A DNA stretch of 35,420 nt from an uncultured Subdoligranulum sp. (GCA_904374465.1 CAJFFY010000026.1:1-35420), one strand, 5' to 3'; positions 8,491-17,558 are shown, numbered from the stretch's first letter. Numbers and translations: made by a program. The notes: a model not told the origin generated them from the sequence alone.

Positions 8491-9314
8491 TATTTCCCGA
8501 ATTCCTGTTTCATCCGATGCAATTCTTTCAGGTGGGCGGCACCGTCGGGGCCCAACCGCTGGGAAGCGGCCACCACCAAGGTATCCACCAGGGCGGCGGC
8601 CGCCGTCATGGAGTGGTATTCCTTGTCGGTCCCCCGGTAGGCATAAAGGTTCAGGTCGGCCCGCTCCTCGGCAGGAGGATGCAGCCGCCCGGTAAAGCAG
8701 AGGGTGCGGTAGCCCGCTTCCCTCTGCCGGTGCAGGATCATCCGGCCTTCCGCCGAAACCTTGGAGAACCCGAAAAACACCACCAGGTCCCCCGCCCCGG
8801 CCTGGACCAGCCCTTCCAGCAGCTCCGAGCCGCTGCCCGGCAGCAGTTCCACCGGGAGGCCCAGCCGCCGCAGCCGGAAAAACAGCAGCTGCCCCATGGC
8901 GGCCGAAGCGCTTTTGGCCTGGATGAAGATCCGCCGGGCGGAAAGCAGGGCCTCCAGCGCCGCCCCGAATGCAACGGGGTCCAGGGCTTCCATGGTTTTT
9001 TGCAGGCAGGTCTGCTGCTGCAACAGATACCGCCGGGGGTCAAACTCGCCATCGGCCAGCACCGTGCGGGCCAGCTTGCCCGCCGGGCCCTCCAGATGGT
9101 TCTGGGCCAGCACATGGTTTTTCAGCTGTTTGAAATCCTGGCAGCCCAGATGCCGGGCAAACCGGGAGATAGTGGCCTCCGACACTCCCAGGTCCGCCGA
9201 CAGCTGGCCGATGGTCATGAAGAGAAACTCTTCCCGGTGGCTCTCGATAAATTCCAGCAGGCGGCGCTCAGCGGGGGTGAGTTTTTCTGGGGTTTGGGGA
9301 AATTGCAGCGGCAT
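8490..9314 (-). CDS. RpiR/MurR-family transcriptional regulator
   Basis: A 274-residue regulator with an N-terminal RpiR helix-turn-helix (about 1-77; MTIGQLSADLGVSEATISRF) and a C-terminal SIS domain (about 105-245) that normally binds phosphosugars. AGGAG precedes the ATG. It is the last gene of the leftward ECF/PHP operon but also has its own extended -10. It probably controls the operon through the palindromes near 13630-13675. The SIS domain hints that the inducer, and perhaps the transported compound, is a sugar phosphate or similar anion. Confidence 0.9.
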   Translation of the reverse strand: MPLQFPQTPEKLTPAERRLLEFIESHREEFLFMTIGQLSADLGVSEATISRFARHLGCQDFKQLKNHVLAQNHLEGPAGKLARTVLADGEFDPRRYLLQQQTCLQKTMEALDPVAFGAALEALLSARRIFIQAKSASAAMGQLLFFRLRRLGLPVELLPGSGSELLEGLVQAGAGDLVVFFGFSKVSAEGRMILHRQREAGYRTLCFTGRLHPPAEERADLNLYAYRGTDKEYHSMTAAAALVDTLVVAASQRLGPDGAAHLKELHRMKQEFGK

Positions 9315-9345
9315 AGAGACACTCCTATGGATGATATTTGCCAGT

Positions 9346-9354
9346 ATTATACCA
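9346..9354 (-). promoter_or_regulatory. Extended -10 promoter for the RpiR gene
   Basis: On the minus strand TGGTATAAT (an extended -10) overlaps the stop codon of the PHP gene, about 32 bp before the RpiR start. It would let the regulator be made independently of the full operon. No good -35 is seen. Confidence 0.5.
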
Positions 9355-10171
9355 CAGCCGGCGCGTAATGGGCAGCCCAGGCCGGTTCTTTGCCCAGCAG
9401 CACCGACACATAATCCCCACCCAGGGCGTGGATCTCCTTGAGAGCCCGCTTGAGCAGCGCCGCCGTGGCCACCTGGCGGGCCGCGTTATCCGATATACAG
9501 ATTTCATACTTTCCGCTGTTCACTGCCCGGCGCAGGGCTTCCACCGTGGTGAAGGTTTCGGTAAAGCGAGTGCGCACACAGCCATACTGTACCGCCTGGT
9601 GTGTATCGCTGCCGCTGACCACAGGCAGTCCCAGAGCCTTGCCCAGCCCGGTGGTCAGTTGCTCGGTGCGGGTGCGGTCCTCTGCCAGGTCTTTGCCGTT
9701 CATATCCAGAAAATCCAGTCGCATCAGCTGGTCGGTGGGCAGTTCTGGGATATGCCCCCCCGCCCGGAAGGGATGAGCCCCACCCACAAAGACGGGATAC
9801 TCCCCAAACAAATCCATGAGTCTGGCAAAAGGCAGGAAGTTTCCTTTTGCCTTGTTGGGTTCCAGGCGGCGGTTCAGTTCCAGAATGGCTTCCATGGGCC
9901 CCACCGACAGGATATGTCCTCCCTCGGCGATATCCGTTTCCATCCCGGGGAAGATGCGCAGCCCATCAAAGACCAACGTATCCCCTTCCCGGTCGGCATG
10001 GGACGTGATAAACCGGTACAGCTCGGCAAACCCCCAGGTATTGAAATGCTCGGTCAGGCAGAGGGCGTCCAGCCCGGCCGCCCGGGCCTCGCCGAAAAGC
10101 CAGTGGGTGTATTCTTCGGAAAAGGGCAGCTTTTTAGCCAGCTTGCCGTGGGTATGAAAATCAAGATACAT
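9347..10171 (-). CDS. PHP-domain metal-dependent hydrolase
   Basis: A 274-residue protein of the PHP superfamily (histidinol-phosphatase type), expected to be a cytoplasmic metal-dependent phosphoesterase. Visible metal ligands are HTH at residues 6-8 (DFHTHGK), EH in LTEHFN, a histidine in GGAHPF and the late GSDTH motif. AGGAGG precedes the ATG. It starts 12 bases after the EcfT stop, so it is co-transcribed with the transporter. It may dephosphorylate the imported compound; the substrate is not known. Confidence 0.85.
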   Translation of the reverse strand: MYLDFHTHGKLAKKLPFSEEYTHWLFGEARAAGLDALCLTEHFNTWGFAELYRFITSHADREGDTLVFDGLRIFPGMETDIAEGGHILSVGPMEAILELNRRLEPNKAKGNFLPFARLMDLFGEYPVFVGGAHPFRAGGHIPELPTDQLMRLDFLDMNGKDLAEDRTRTEQLTTGLGKALGLPVVSGSDTHQAVQYGCVRTRFTETFTTVEALRRAVNSGKYEICISDNAARQVATAALLKRALKEIHALGGDYVSVLLGKEPAWAAHYAPAVV

Positions 10172-10183
10172 AGCTTCCTCCTG

Positions 10184-11011
10184 TTACACAAGGCTGGCGA
10201 ACAGCACGGTGACCGCCACCCACAGCACCGACACAGCGGCGAAGATCCCATCATCCCAGGTCAGATGCAACCCAGCCAGCTTGATACGCCGCACCGTTTT
10301 GTTCTGGGCGGCATAGCGGTACCCCCGCAGTTCCAGTGCTTCCACCGTAGTACGGCTGCGCTTGGCGGTGTTGAGCATCAGCGGATAGAAGGCGGCCATG
10401 ATGATTTTGACCTGGTAGGCCAGGTACCGGATTTTGCCCATCAGGGTATCGTGAGCGGGCGGATTGCCCCGCAGCCGGTAGCTGAGCAGCACGTTCTGGA
10501 ATTCCTCCATGAGCATGGGCAGGATGCGGTAGGCGTAGGAGATGGAAAACGAGAGCTGCTCGGGGCAGCCGAACCACATGAGGCCGTTGGCCAACCGGTC
10601 GGGGTCCAGCCCTGAAAAGACCGTCACCGACGCCAGCGATATGGTGGCCACCTTGAGAGTGAGCACCAGCAGCGGCGCGATGGCGGAAGTGTCCCCGCCG
10701 AACAGCCAGGTAGCTACCAGCAGGTAGCCGGTCTGGGAGAACACCCCCACCCCGAAGAGCAGCAGTACAAGCCCTGCCACCCGGGCCAGCAGCGTGGTGA
10801 TCATCACCAGCACAAAGCAGCCCAGCAGAAAGGCCGTGTCCTGTACGAACCAGGGCACCAGCCCGAAAAAGAGATACCACACCAGCAGTACCCGGGGATC
10901 CCGGGCAGCAATGACGGTATCGTTGTTACCATAGGCGTTTTTCAGCACCTGATTGCGCAAAAAATCCATGGAGAATTTGTCCAGGATGTTTTCAGACAGT
11001 TTCTGCATCAT
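10184..11011 (-). CDS. ecfT: ECF transporter transmembrane (T) component
   Basis: A 275-residue integral membrane protein with several hydrophobic helices (about 45-130 and 245-270) and the EcfT coupling region with the family's arginine-rich ELRGYRYA-type motif (TVEALELRGY, about 225-235) and an earlier SYRLRGN. It links the substrate-binding S protein to the two ATPase domains. Its ATG overlaps the ATPase stop by four bases. Confidence 0.88.
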   Translation of the reverse strand: MMQKLSENILDKFSMDFLRNQVLKNAYGNNDTVIAARDPRVLLVWYLFFGLVPWFVQDTAFLLGCFVLVMITTLLARVAGLVLLLFGVGVFSQTGYLLVATWLFGGDTSAIAPLLVLTLKVATISLASVTVFSGLDPDRLANGLMWFGCPEQLSFSISYAYRILPMLMEEFQNVLLSYRLRGNPPAHDTLMGKIRYLAYQVKIIMAAFYPLMLNTAKRSRTTVEALELRGYRYAAQNKTVRRIKLAGLHLTWDDGIFAAVSVLWVAVTVLFASLV

Positions 11012-12711
11012 ACCGCGTTCTCTCCTTCAAACTGCCGCAGAAATTCCGGCACCGTATAGCACAGTGAGCTCTTATCCAGCGCCTGGCCCATGGCAAAGAT
11101 TTCGGGCGGACGGATGCCCACCCGGGCCGCCAATGCGGCATCCCCAAAGATTTCATCCCGGGTGCCGTCCGCCACCACCTTACCGCCGCAGAGCACCACG
11201 ATGCGCTGGGCCCACTCGCAGACCAGCTGCATATCATGGGTGGCGATAACGACCGTTTCGGTGATTTTTTTCATATCGTTGAGGGTGCGCAGGATTTCCC
11301 GCCGGGTGGCAATGTCCAGGTTGGCGGTGGGCTCGTCCAGCAGCAGAATACCGGGATTCAGCGCCACGCCGATGGCCAGACTGGCCCGACGCATCTGTCC
11401 GCCCGAAAGCAGGCGTCCGTCCCGCTGAGCCAGCTCGACAAGGCGGAACCGCTCCAATAACGCCCGTGTTTTTTCCTGCCAGTGGTCCACGCCCCGCACC
11501 TGCATGGCGTAGGCAATATCCGCCTCGATGCTGTCCTTGATGAACATCTCCTCGGGGTTCTGGTACACCAGCGAGATACGGCGGGAGAGTGCTTCGGGTT
11601 TGGTGTCCCGTAACAGTTTACCGTCCAGCGATACGGTCCCTGCATTGGGCTTGAGCAGCCCCACCAACAGTTTCATCAGGGTGGATTTGCCTGCCCCGTT
11701 GGACCCGATGAGGGCAACCTTTTCCCCCTTGCGGAAGGTAAGATTCACCCCCTCAAAGATCCTTCGGGGCTCCCCCTTGACGCTGCGGTAGGCCACCGTC
11801 ACGTTATGAAGGGCAGCCGCTTCCGGTCCCGGATCCGAATGGGACAAGGGTTCCGGGAATACCGTTTTACGGGGCAAGGGCGCAAAGACCGCGATCCCTT
11901 CCTCGACGGTGGAGGGCAGCTCCTGTGCAGGGTCCAGCAATCCCTTTTGTTGCAGGGCATAGCCCGCCTGGGTCACTTGCGGCGGGAAAATGTTGCTCTG
12001 CCGCAACTCCTCCACCCGGGCCAGTGCCTGGCGGGTGGGCAGAAACCACTGCACCCGACCGTCTTTCAGCAGCAGCACATGCTTGCAGTAATCGGCAATG
12101 TATTCCGTGTGGTGCTCGATGACCAGAATGGTCTTGCCCCATTTTTCGTTGAGCTCCCGCAGCACGCCGTAGATACGGTCGGCATGCCCCGGGTCCAGCT
12201 GGGCGATGGGCTCGTCCAGAATTAGAATATCCGGCCCCAACGCCACCGCGCCCGCCAAAGCCAGCAGATGGGTCTGCCCGCCGGAAAGCTGCCAGACATA
12301 TTCTTCCTCCCGCCCCTGCAGGCCGCACCGGGCCAGAGCCCGGCGTCCCTGGTCCTGGTAATCCTCCATGCCATAATTCAGGCAGGCATAGGAGGCGTCG
12401 TCCAGCACGGTGGGACGGACAATCTGGTTTTCAAAATCCTGGTACACATACCCTACTTTGCGCGCCAGGCTGCCCACATCGCTTTGCAGGGTCTCCTGCC
12501 CGGCCACCCGGACCGAGCCGGAGAAGGTCCCCGTGATGAAATGCGGGATCAGCCCGTTGAGCACCTTGCACAGGGTGGATTTGCCGCAGCCGTTGTTGCC
12601 CACAATGGCCAGGAAATCCCCCGGCTCCACCGTCAGGTCCAGGTGGTCCAGCGTAGGCTGCGCCGCGCCGGGATAGGTATAACAAAGGTCTTGGATCTCA
12701 ATGATGGCCAT
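11008..12711 (-). CDS. ECF transporter fused double ATPase (A-A')
   Basis: A 567-residue protein with two ABC ATPase domains in one chain, a fusion of the EcfA1 and EcfA2 roles. The first half (about 1-270) has Walker A GNNGCGKST, signature LSGGQ (LSGGQTHLLALA) and Walker B ILILDEPIAQLDP. The second (about 300-545) has GSNGAGKST, LSGGQMRRASLA and ILLLDEPTANLD. Both sites keep their catalytic glutamate and look active. It starts six bases after the S-component stop. Confidence 0.92.
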   Translation of the reverse strand: MAIIEIQDLCYTYPGAAQPTLDHLDLTVEPGDFLAIVGNNGCGKSTLCKVLNGLIPHFITGTFSGSVRVAGQETLQSDVGSLARKVGYVYQDFENQIVRPTVLDDASYACLNYGMEDYQDQGRRALARCGLQGREEEYVWQLSGGQTHLLALAGAVALGPDILILDEPIAQLDPGHADRIYGVLRELNEKWGKTILVIEHHTEYIADYCKHVLLLKDGRVQWFLPTRQALARVEELRQSNIFPPQVTQAGYALQQKGLLDPAQELPSTVEEGIAVFAPLPRKTVFPEPLSHSDPGPEAAALHNVTVAYRSVKGEPRRIFEGVNLTFRKGEKVALIGSNGAGKSTLMKLLVGLLKPNAGTVSLDGKLLRDTKPEALSRRISLVYQNPEEMFIKDSIEADIAYAMQVRGVDHWQEKTRALLERFRLVELAQRDGRLLSGGQMRRASLAIGVALNPGILLLDEPTANLDIATRREILRTLNDMKKITETVVIATHDMQLVCEWAQRIVVLCGGKVVADGTRDEIFGDAALAARVGIRPPEIFAMGQALDKSSLCYTVPEFLRQFEGENAV

Positions 12712-12717
12712 ACTGTT

Positions 12718-13551
12718 TTACTTCGCCTCAGCCTTTTTCTTCATGACAACCAGCACCGCCAGAACCATAACGGCGGCCACAATCATACCCACGGCAAAGG
12801 AGGTGCCGCTCTCGGCCCAGGAAGCCTCCCAGTCGATGAGTTCCAGGCCGCTAGTGGCCAGCATCTCGGCCACGATGGCGCAGACAAAGGCCACGGCGCA
12901 GCCCGCCAGCGTCTTGCCGCTGAGGGCGGGGGCGGCGGTTTCCGGGGTGCGGGGGCTCATGCCCAGCAGCGGCTCGATCTTGCCGTAGAGTTTGGGAACC
13001 AGGTAGAGGGTGGGCAGCAGGCAGAAGAAGATGCCCGAGAACAGCAGGTCGTTGAGAAAGGCAAAGCCCTCGGTGGCAAAGACACTCTCCGGCAGACCGG
13101 CCACGGCCTCAAAATCTTCCACGGCGAACTGCACCTTGCAGATATCTACGATGGTACCCATGAGCAGCTGGGCGCCGGTGCCCAGGAAAGCCGCAATGCC
13201 CACCATGCGGGTGTTGCGGGGGTCACGCACCAGCCGCCCCGCCAGATATACGCCGATGGTCACAGTGATGAATTTTTCCAGCTCGCCCAGACCGCCGAAC
13301 TGGCCCAGCATGATCTCGCTGAAGACCAGTTCGCCGGTGGCGGCGCCCAGCGCTGCGGACAGCGGGTCAAACAGCATGGCCAGCACCAGCGGGATGAACA
13401 GGAAATATTCTACGGAAAATTCCACCAGACCCACCTGAAATTTCGGGATCAGTTCGGTGAACAGCGTGGCCAGGCCGTACAGCGACATGGTCAGCACAAA
13501 GACCATCAGTTTCTGGGACTGATTCATCGTCTTGGTTTGCGTTGCATTCAT
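12718..13551 (-). CDS. ECF transporter substrate-binding (S) component
   Basis: A 277-residue membrane protein with about six hydrophobic segments, placed first in an operon with EcfA-A' and EcfT, as expected of a dedicated group I ECF system. The start ATG at 13549-13551 is chosen because GGGGAGG lies about ten bases upstream; a longer TTG start would include that site. I cannot match it to a known vitamin S protein (BioY, RibU, ThiT and so on), so the substrate is unassigned. The RpiR and PHP neighbours point to a phosphorylated or sugar-like compound. Confidence 0.82.
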   Translation of the reverse strand: MNATQTKTMNQSQKLMVFVLTMSLYGLATLFTELIPKFQVGLVEFSVEYFLFIPLVLAMLFDPLSAALGAATGELVFSEIMLGQFGGLGELEKFITVTIGVYLAGRLVRDPRNTRMVGIAAFLGTGAQLLMGTIVDICKVQFAVEDFEAVAGLPESVFATEGFAFLNDLLFSGIFFCLLPTLYLVPKLYGKIEPLLGMSPRTPETAAPALSGKTLAGCAVAFVCAIVAEMLATSGLELIDWEASWAESGTSFAVGMIVAAVMVLAVLVVMKKKAEAK

Positions 13552-13629
13552 AGCGGATTGCCTCCCCAATGTTTTTGTTTGCTCTGTTTTGCCCCCTTTG
13601 CGGGGTACGGTTTCATTGTAGGCCGGTTA

Positions 13630-13675
13630 TGAAATTTTCTCCACCATAAAGCAGTAAAATGAAAGTTAATTTTCA
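13630..13675 (-). promoter_or_regulatory. Candidate RpiR operator(s) before the ECF operon
   Basis: A 16-bp near-perfect palindrome, TGAAAGTTAATTTTCA (13660-13675), and a weaker half-similar site, TGAAATTTTC (13630-13639), start exactly 30 bp apart upstream of the S-component gene. TGAAA/TTTCA-type palindromes are common for RpiR-family regulators, and this operon encodes one. A TACAAT -10-like hexamer for the minus strand lies near 13615-13620. Confidence 0.5.
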
Positions 13676-13689
13676 GTAAAGTGGCTTGC

Positions 13690-13870
13690 CCGCATTCCTT
13701 CGGGATTTCAATCAATTTGTCCGCCTTTCGGGTGCGGTTGGCCTCCCGCGTTTACTTCCGGTATTCCCTCCCTTGGGTTTTGCCGGCTTTGGCTCTTCCC
13801 AAAACCAAGTGGTAAAAACGGGCGCTCCGCAGCGGGAAGTTCCGGTCTTCTCTGTCTCATCTTCGGATTT
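13690..13870. other. Structured intergenic stretch, no gene seen
   Basis: Between the divergent ECF promoter and the NRPS-like gene's terminator there are about 180 bases without a convincing reading frame. Several short inverted repeats are visible, including CTTGGGTTTTG (13772-13782) against CCAAAACCAAG (13799-13809). It might be a structured RNA, an intergenic repeat or decayed DNA. Confidence 0.25.
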
Positions 13871-13874
13871 TTCC

Positions 13875-13918
13875 CACAAAAAACCCGGCAGCCACCTGCA
13901 AGCAGGTGGCTGCCGGGT
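13875..13918 (-). terminator. Terminator of the NRPS-like gene
   Basis: A perfect 17-bp stem (13883-13899 with 13902-13918) is followed on the minus strand by a run of six Ts. It lies just beyond the stop of the 1202-residue NRPS-like gene. Confidence 0.88.
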
Positions 13919-13949
13919 CACAGAAGATTGGTTGAATTAAGGCAAAAGG

Positions 13950-16900
13950 TCAGGATACCGTCTGGGTAAAGTGGATCTGTTTGGGCAGAAGCACTGGCTC
14001 CACCTTCTCCTGGAGATAGGTATTGAGTTTATCCAGGTCCGGCTGTTCCCGGCCGGTAATGTCGGCACACAGCTCCATACGGTGCTCCAGCCCCCATGCG
14101 ATGTAAGCCTGGGCGGACTCCACGCCTTCATAGGCGCAGAGCACCCGTTCCAGCTTGCCCAGATCCAGGAAGTCCCGTCCGGTGAGGGTTTCCATCATGA
14201 TGGTACGGCCGCACTGTTCCAGAATATCCAGACTGCCGTCCGGCAGGATACGGGCATGCAGGCCGGTCTGGTACAGCACGCCGGGGCCATAGGGGTTGGT
14301 GATCTTGTCGGTCCAGTTGCAGGTGGGATGGTCCATGATGTACAAAGCACCCCAGGCGCCGAGAGGCTGCTTGCGGCAGGTCTCGTCAAAGACGTAGGCT
14401 TTTACCTTCTCCTCCCCGTCCATATCCTGGAGAAGGACGCTGCCGGCAGCGGCGTTCACATCCGCCGCCTTCACAAAGTAGTGATGGGGGAACAGGTGCT
14501 GCGGCAGGTGCTTTTTCAGCCGACGCACCGAGGGTTCGGTGAGCATGGCCTTGATGATGACATCCATACACTCCATGAAAATTTCCAGCTGCTGGCGGTC
14601 AAACCGGTTGTCCCAGTAGCGCAGCTCGTAGAAATAGAAGCCCTTGGCATTGGACATAACCTGAAGATGGAAGGGCAAGGAGTCCAGTTGAATCCGTTCC
14701 CGGTGGGCAGGGGCGCCGCCGATTTCATCCAGATTCAGTATGTCGCCCTGGTACTGGAAGAACATCTCGTCGGAGTGCAGGCAGGAAATATGGCACCGCA
14801 TGGTTTCCATAATCTGCCGGGCAGACCGGGACAGCAGCTGGGGCACCGTCTCATGGGCCAAGTTGGTGTACCGGAACAGGTAGCTCAGGAACAGCGGTCC
14901 GGCCAGGCGGGTCCAGCGGCTGTCGGTACGTCCACTGTGGATACTGCTGCTGACCACATCTTTCTCATTGCTGAAAATGGAAATGCAGTAGTTGAAGGCC
15001 GTGAGGAACATAACGTTCTCGGAGACCTTGTGCTGACGGCAGAAGGCGTTGAGCTGGTTCGGGCTGACAGTAAACCGTCCCCGGAGAGAGGCGTTTTCCC
15101 CTCTGTCCAGATCGTGGAAGTCTTTCCGGTTCAGGATGCTCTTTTTGATGCGGACATCCTTCAGCAGCCCACGGTAATACTGGATGTCCTGCTCCCGCTT
15201 GCCTTTTTTCTCACGGGCCTTCTCGTCCAGCACATACTCAAAGAGGGTGTAGGTTTCCTTCTCCACCAGCTCTCCGGCATACAGACGGTTCAGGTCCTCA
15301 AACAGGATTTTCAGAGTCATGCCGTCACCCACAATATGGGCCACATCCAGGAACAGATAGTTGGCACTGTCCGTCTGGTAGATGCCCACATGGTACAGGG
15401 GTTCGTCCTTGCCGTAGAGGAAGGGCACCAGCAGATGCTCCCGGGTCTGGGCAAATTCTTCGTCGCTCTGACGGTAAATGGGCACATTTACCCGCAGCTC
15501 GTCGTGGCGGAAACTTTTGTAGGCCCCCTCGTCCATCTGGATGATCGACTTGAGGCCGGGGTGGACATCGAACAGGTCCTCCACGGCAGTTTTGAGCCGC
15601 TGCAGGTCCACACTGGGATCCAGGTGGATGAGGGAGGGCAGGTTGGCGGTGGTATTGCCCCGCATGACGTAGGCAAAGTAAATCTGCAGGTTGGTGAGGG
15701 GGTACACCGCACGTACGGAGTAGTCCACCTTCTCCTCCTGCTGCTTTTCCTGATAGTAGGCTTCCAGCTTTACCACGCTGGCATGGGCCATCAGGTCGTC
15801 CAGGGTGATGGAGAAATCCATCTTCTCGGACAGGTCGGTGAGCAGCAGCACGCTGCCCATGGAATCCATGCCCGCCCGGTAAAAGTCGGTGTCGATGCCG
15901 AAGTCCTGGTGGCCCAGTACCCCGGCCACGCTGTTATAAATCTTCTGCTGCAGTTCGTTTTTGGGGAGGATGCGCTTTTTCCGGCTTTCTTCCTCTGCCT
16001 GTTTCTGGCTGAAGTAGTTGGTGCGCTTGATCTTGCGGGAGCTGGTCTTTTCAAAAGGATTCTTGCGCACCCGGAAGTTGAGGATGCGCTTGAAGCTGGG
16101 CAGCTTCTGGTTGATTTTGGCAATGCTCTCCCCCACAGCGGCCTGAATATCGGGGATGTCCATGTCCTCGGCATATCGGAAGTTGGGGTACACCTCCGCG
16201 GTGATGGTGTCATTCTCCTCGAACACCAGGATGTCTTCCACAATGGGTTCCTCGTCAAACAGATTCTCGATCTGCTCGGGGGCTACATTTTCTCCGTTGC
16301 TGAGAATGATCAGATTCTTTTTTCGTCCGGTGAGGTACAGGAAGCCATCCTCATCCAGATAGCCCAGATCCCCGGTGCGCAGCCAGCCATCTTCGGTCAT
16401 GGCTTCGGCGGTGTTCTCCGGGTCCTTGTAGTAACCCATCATCACGGAAGGGCTCTTGACCTGAATCTCCCCGTCCACAATGCGTACCTGGCACCGATCC
16501 ACAATCTTGCCCACCGAGGCCACCTTGTCCGGGCGGTCCCAGTCAGGGGCAGAGATAACCGGCGAACATTCAGACATGCCGTAACCCTGGCCGATGCGGA
16601 TGCCCAGATCCTGGTAGTTTTTGGCCAGTTCCGGGGTCAGATAACCGCCGCCGCAGACAATCTTCCGCAGGCGGCTGCCGAACACTTCCTCCTTCAGCTG
16701 CTGGGTGGTCATCTCCGGATGCTGGGTCTTGATCATCATCAGCCGGTTGTACAGGGCCTTGGCTACCATGGGCACCGCCCGGAAAGAGGTAGGCTGGAAC
16801 AGCTTCAGGTGATCCGCCAGTTTGCTCAGGTCCCGGTTGAGGCAGAGCAGCACGCCGTACCGCATGGCCGCCAGCACATCGCTGTTGATGCAGAAGACAT

Positions 16901-17558
16901 GATGGATGGGCAGGATGTTCAGGTACACTTCCTCCACACCCTCGTCTTTGACGGTGGAGGAGAAGGTGTTGTCGATGAGGTTCCGGTTGGACAGCATGAC
17001 CCCCTTGCCCCGTCCGGTGGTACCGGAGGTGAACAGGATCATGGCGCAATCATTCTCCGAAACGTCAGGGGTGACCCGGCGACCGGCGAACTCCTTCAGA
17101 AGATTGTCCGAGCAGGGCACGTGCTTGCCGTGCTGCAGGGAAATGTAGGTTTTCACCCGGGGGCAGGCGGCTTTGACGCCCTCCACCAGAGGGGCATGCT
17201 CCCAGTCATAGAACAGGATGTCCACATCCGAACGGTTCAGGCAGTCTGCCAGACCTTCCACGTCCAGCTGCACGTCCAGAGGCACCACCGTGTTGCCATT
17301 GGCCATAACCCCCAGCATCACTGCCAAGTAATGATGGCTGCTGCTTCCCAGAAGGCCCACCTGGACTTTGTGGCCGATCGCCGCATCCTGCTCCTTGACC
17401 CAGGCCGCAATGGCATGGCACTGCGCCACAAATTCTGCATAGGTCACATCATAGACCACGTCGTTGTCTTCATACCGCAGGAAAACTTTGTCGCCGTATT
17501 CCTTTCCTGCATTTTCTACCAGGTCATACACTGTTTTGGTATTCTCGTAGGTAATCAT
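13950..17558 (-). CDS. NRPS-like protein: adenylation, carrier, condensation, degenerate adenylation tail
   Basis: A 1202-residue multidomain protein. Residues about 1-520 are an acyl/aminoacyl-AMP ligase of the ANL superfamily with core motifs LFTSGTTGRGKG (about 174), YGMSECSPV, WLRTGDLGYLDEDG, GRKKNLI and a C-terminal KTSSRKIKR. They look closer to fatty-acyl-AMP ligases than to standard NRPS A domains. A carrier domain follows with its phosphopantetheine serine in GMDSMGS (about 561). A condensation domain (about 625-1030) has AHIVGDG instead of HHxxxDG, keeping the catalytic second histidine. The last 140 residues resemble a worn A-domain end (LYQTGLHARILPDGSLDILE). The start at ATG 17556-17558 has AGGAGGAG six bases upstream. 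No thioesterase or reductase is present. It has its own promoter and terminator. Product unknown. Confidence 0.85.
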   Translation of the reverse strand: MITYENTKTVYDLVENAGKEYGDKVFLRYEDNDVVYDVTYAEFVAQCHAIAAWVKEQDAAIGHKVQVGLLGSSSHHYLAVMLGVMANGNTVVPLDVQLDVEGLADCLNRSDVDILFYDWEHAPLVEGVKAACPRVKTYISLQHGKHVPCSDNLLKEFAGRRVTPDVSENDCAMILFTSGTTGRGKGVMLSNRNLIDNTFSSTVKDEGVEEVYLNILPIHHVFCINSDVLAAMRYGVLLCLNRDLSKLADHLKLFQPTSFRAVPMVAKALYNRLMMIKTQHPEMTTQQLKEEVFGSRLRKIVCGGGYLTPELAKNYQDLGIRIGQGYGMSECSPVISAPDWDRPDKVASVGKIVDRCQVRIVDGEIQVKSPSVMMGYYKDPENTAEAMTEDGWLRTGDLGYLDEDGFLYLTGRKKNLIILSNGENVAPEQIENLFDEEPIVEDILVFEENDTITAEVYPNFRYAEDMDIPDIQAAVGESIAKINQKLPSFKRILNFRVRKNPFEKTSSRKIKRTNYFSQKQAEEESRKKRILPKNELQQKIYNSVAGVLGHQDFGIDTDFYRAGMDSMGSVLLLTDLSEKMDFSITLDDLMAHASVVKLEAYYQEKQQEEKVDYSVRAVYPLTNLQIYFAYVMRGNTTANLPSLIHLDPSVDLQRLKTAVEDLFDVHPGLKSIIQMDEGAYKSFRHDELRVNVPIYRQSDEEFAQTREHLLVPFLYGKDEPLYHVGIYQTDSANYLFLDVAHIVGDGMTLKILFEDLNRLYAGELVEKETYTLFEYVLDEKAREKKGKREQDIQYYRGLLKDVRIKKSILNRKDFHDLDRGENASLRGRFTVSPNQLNAFCRQHKVSENVMFLTAFNYCISIFSNEKDVVSSSIHSGRTDSRWTRLAGPLFLSYLFRYTNLAHETVPQLLSRSARQIMETMRCHISCLHSDEMFFQYQGDILNLDEIGGAPAHRERIQLDSLPFHLQVMSNAKGFYFYELRYWDNRFDRQQLEIFMECMDVIIKAMLTEPSVRRLKKHLPQHLFPHHYFVKAADVNAAAGSVLLQDMDGEEKVKAYVFDETCRKQPLGAWGALYIMDHPTCNWTDKITNPYGPGVLYQTGLHARILPDGSLDILEQCGRTIMMETLTGRDFLDLGKLERVLCAYEGVESAQAYIAWGLEHRMELCADITGREQPDLDKLNTYLQEKVEPVLLPKQIHFTQTVS

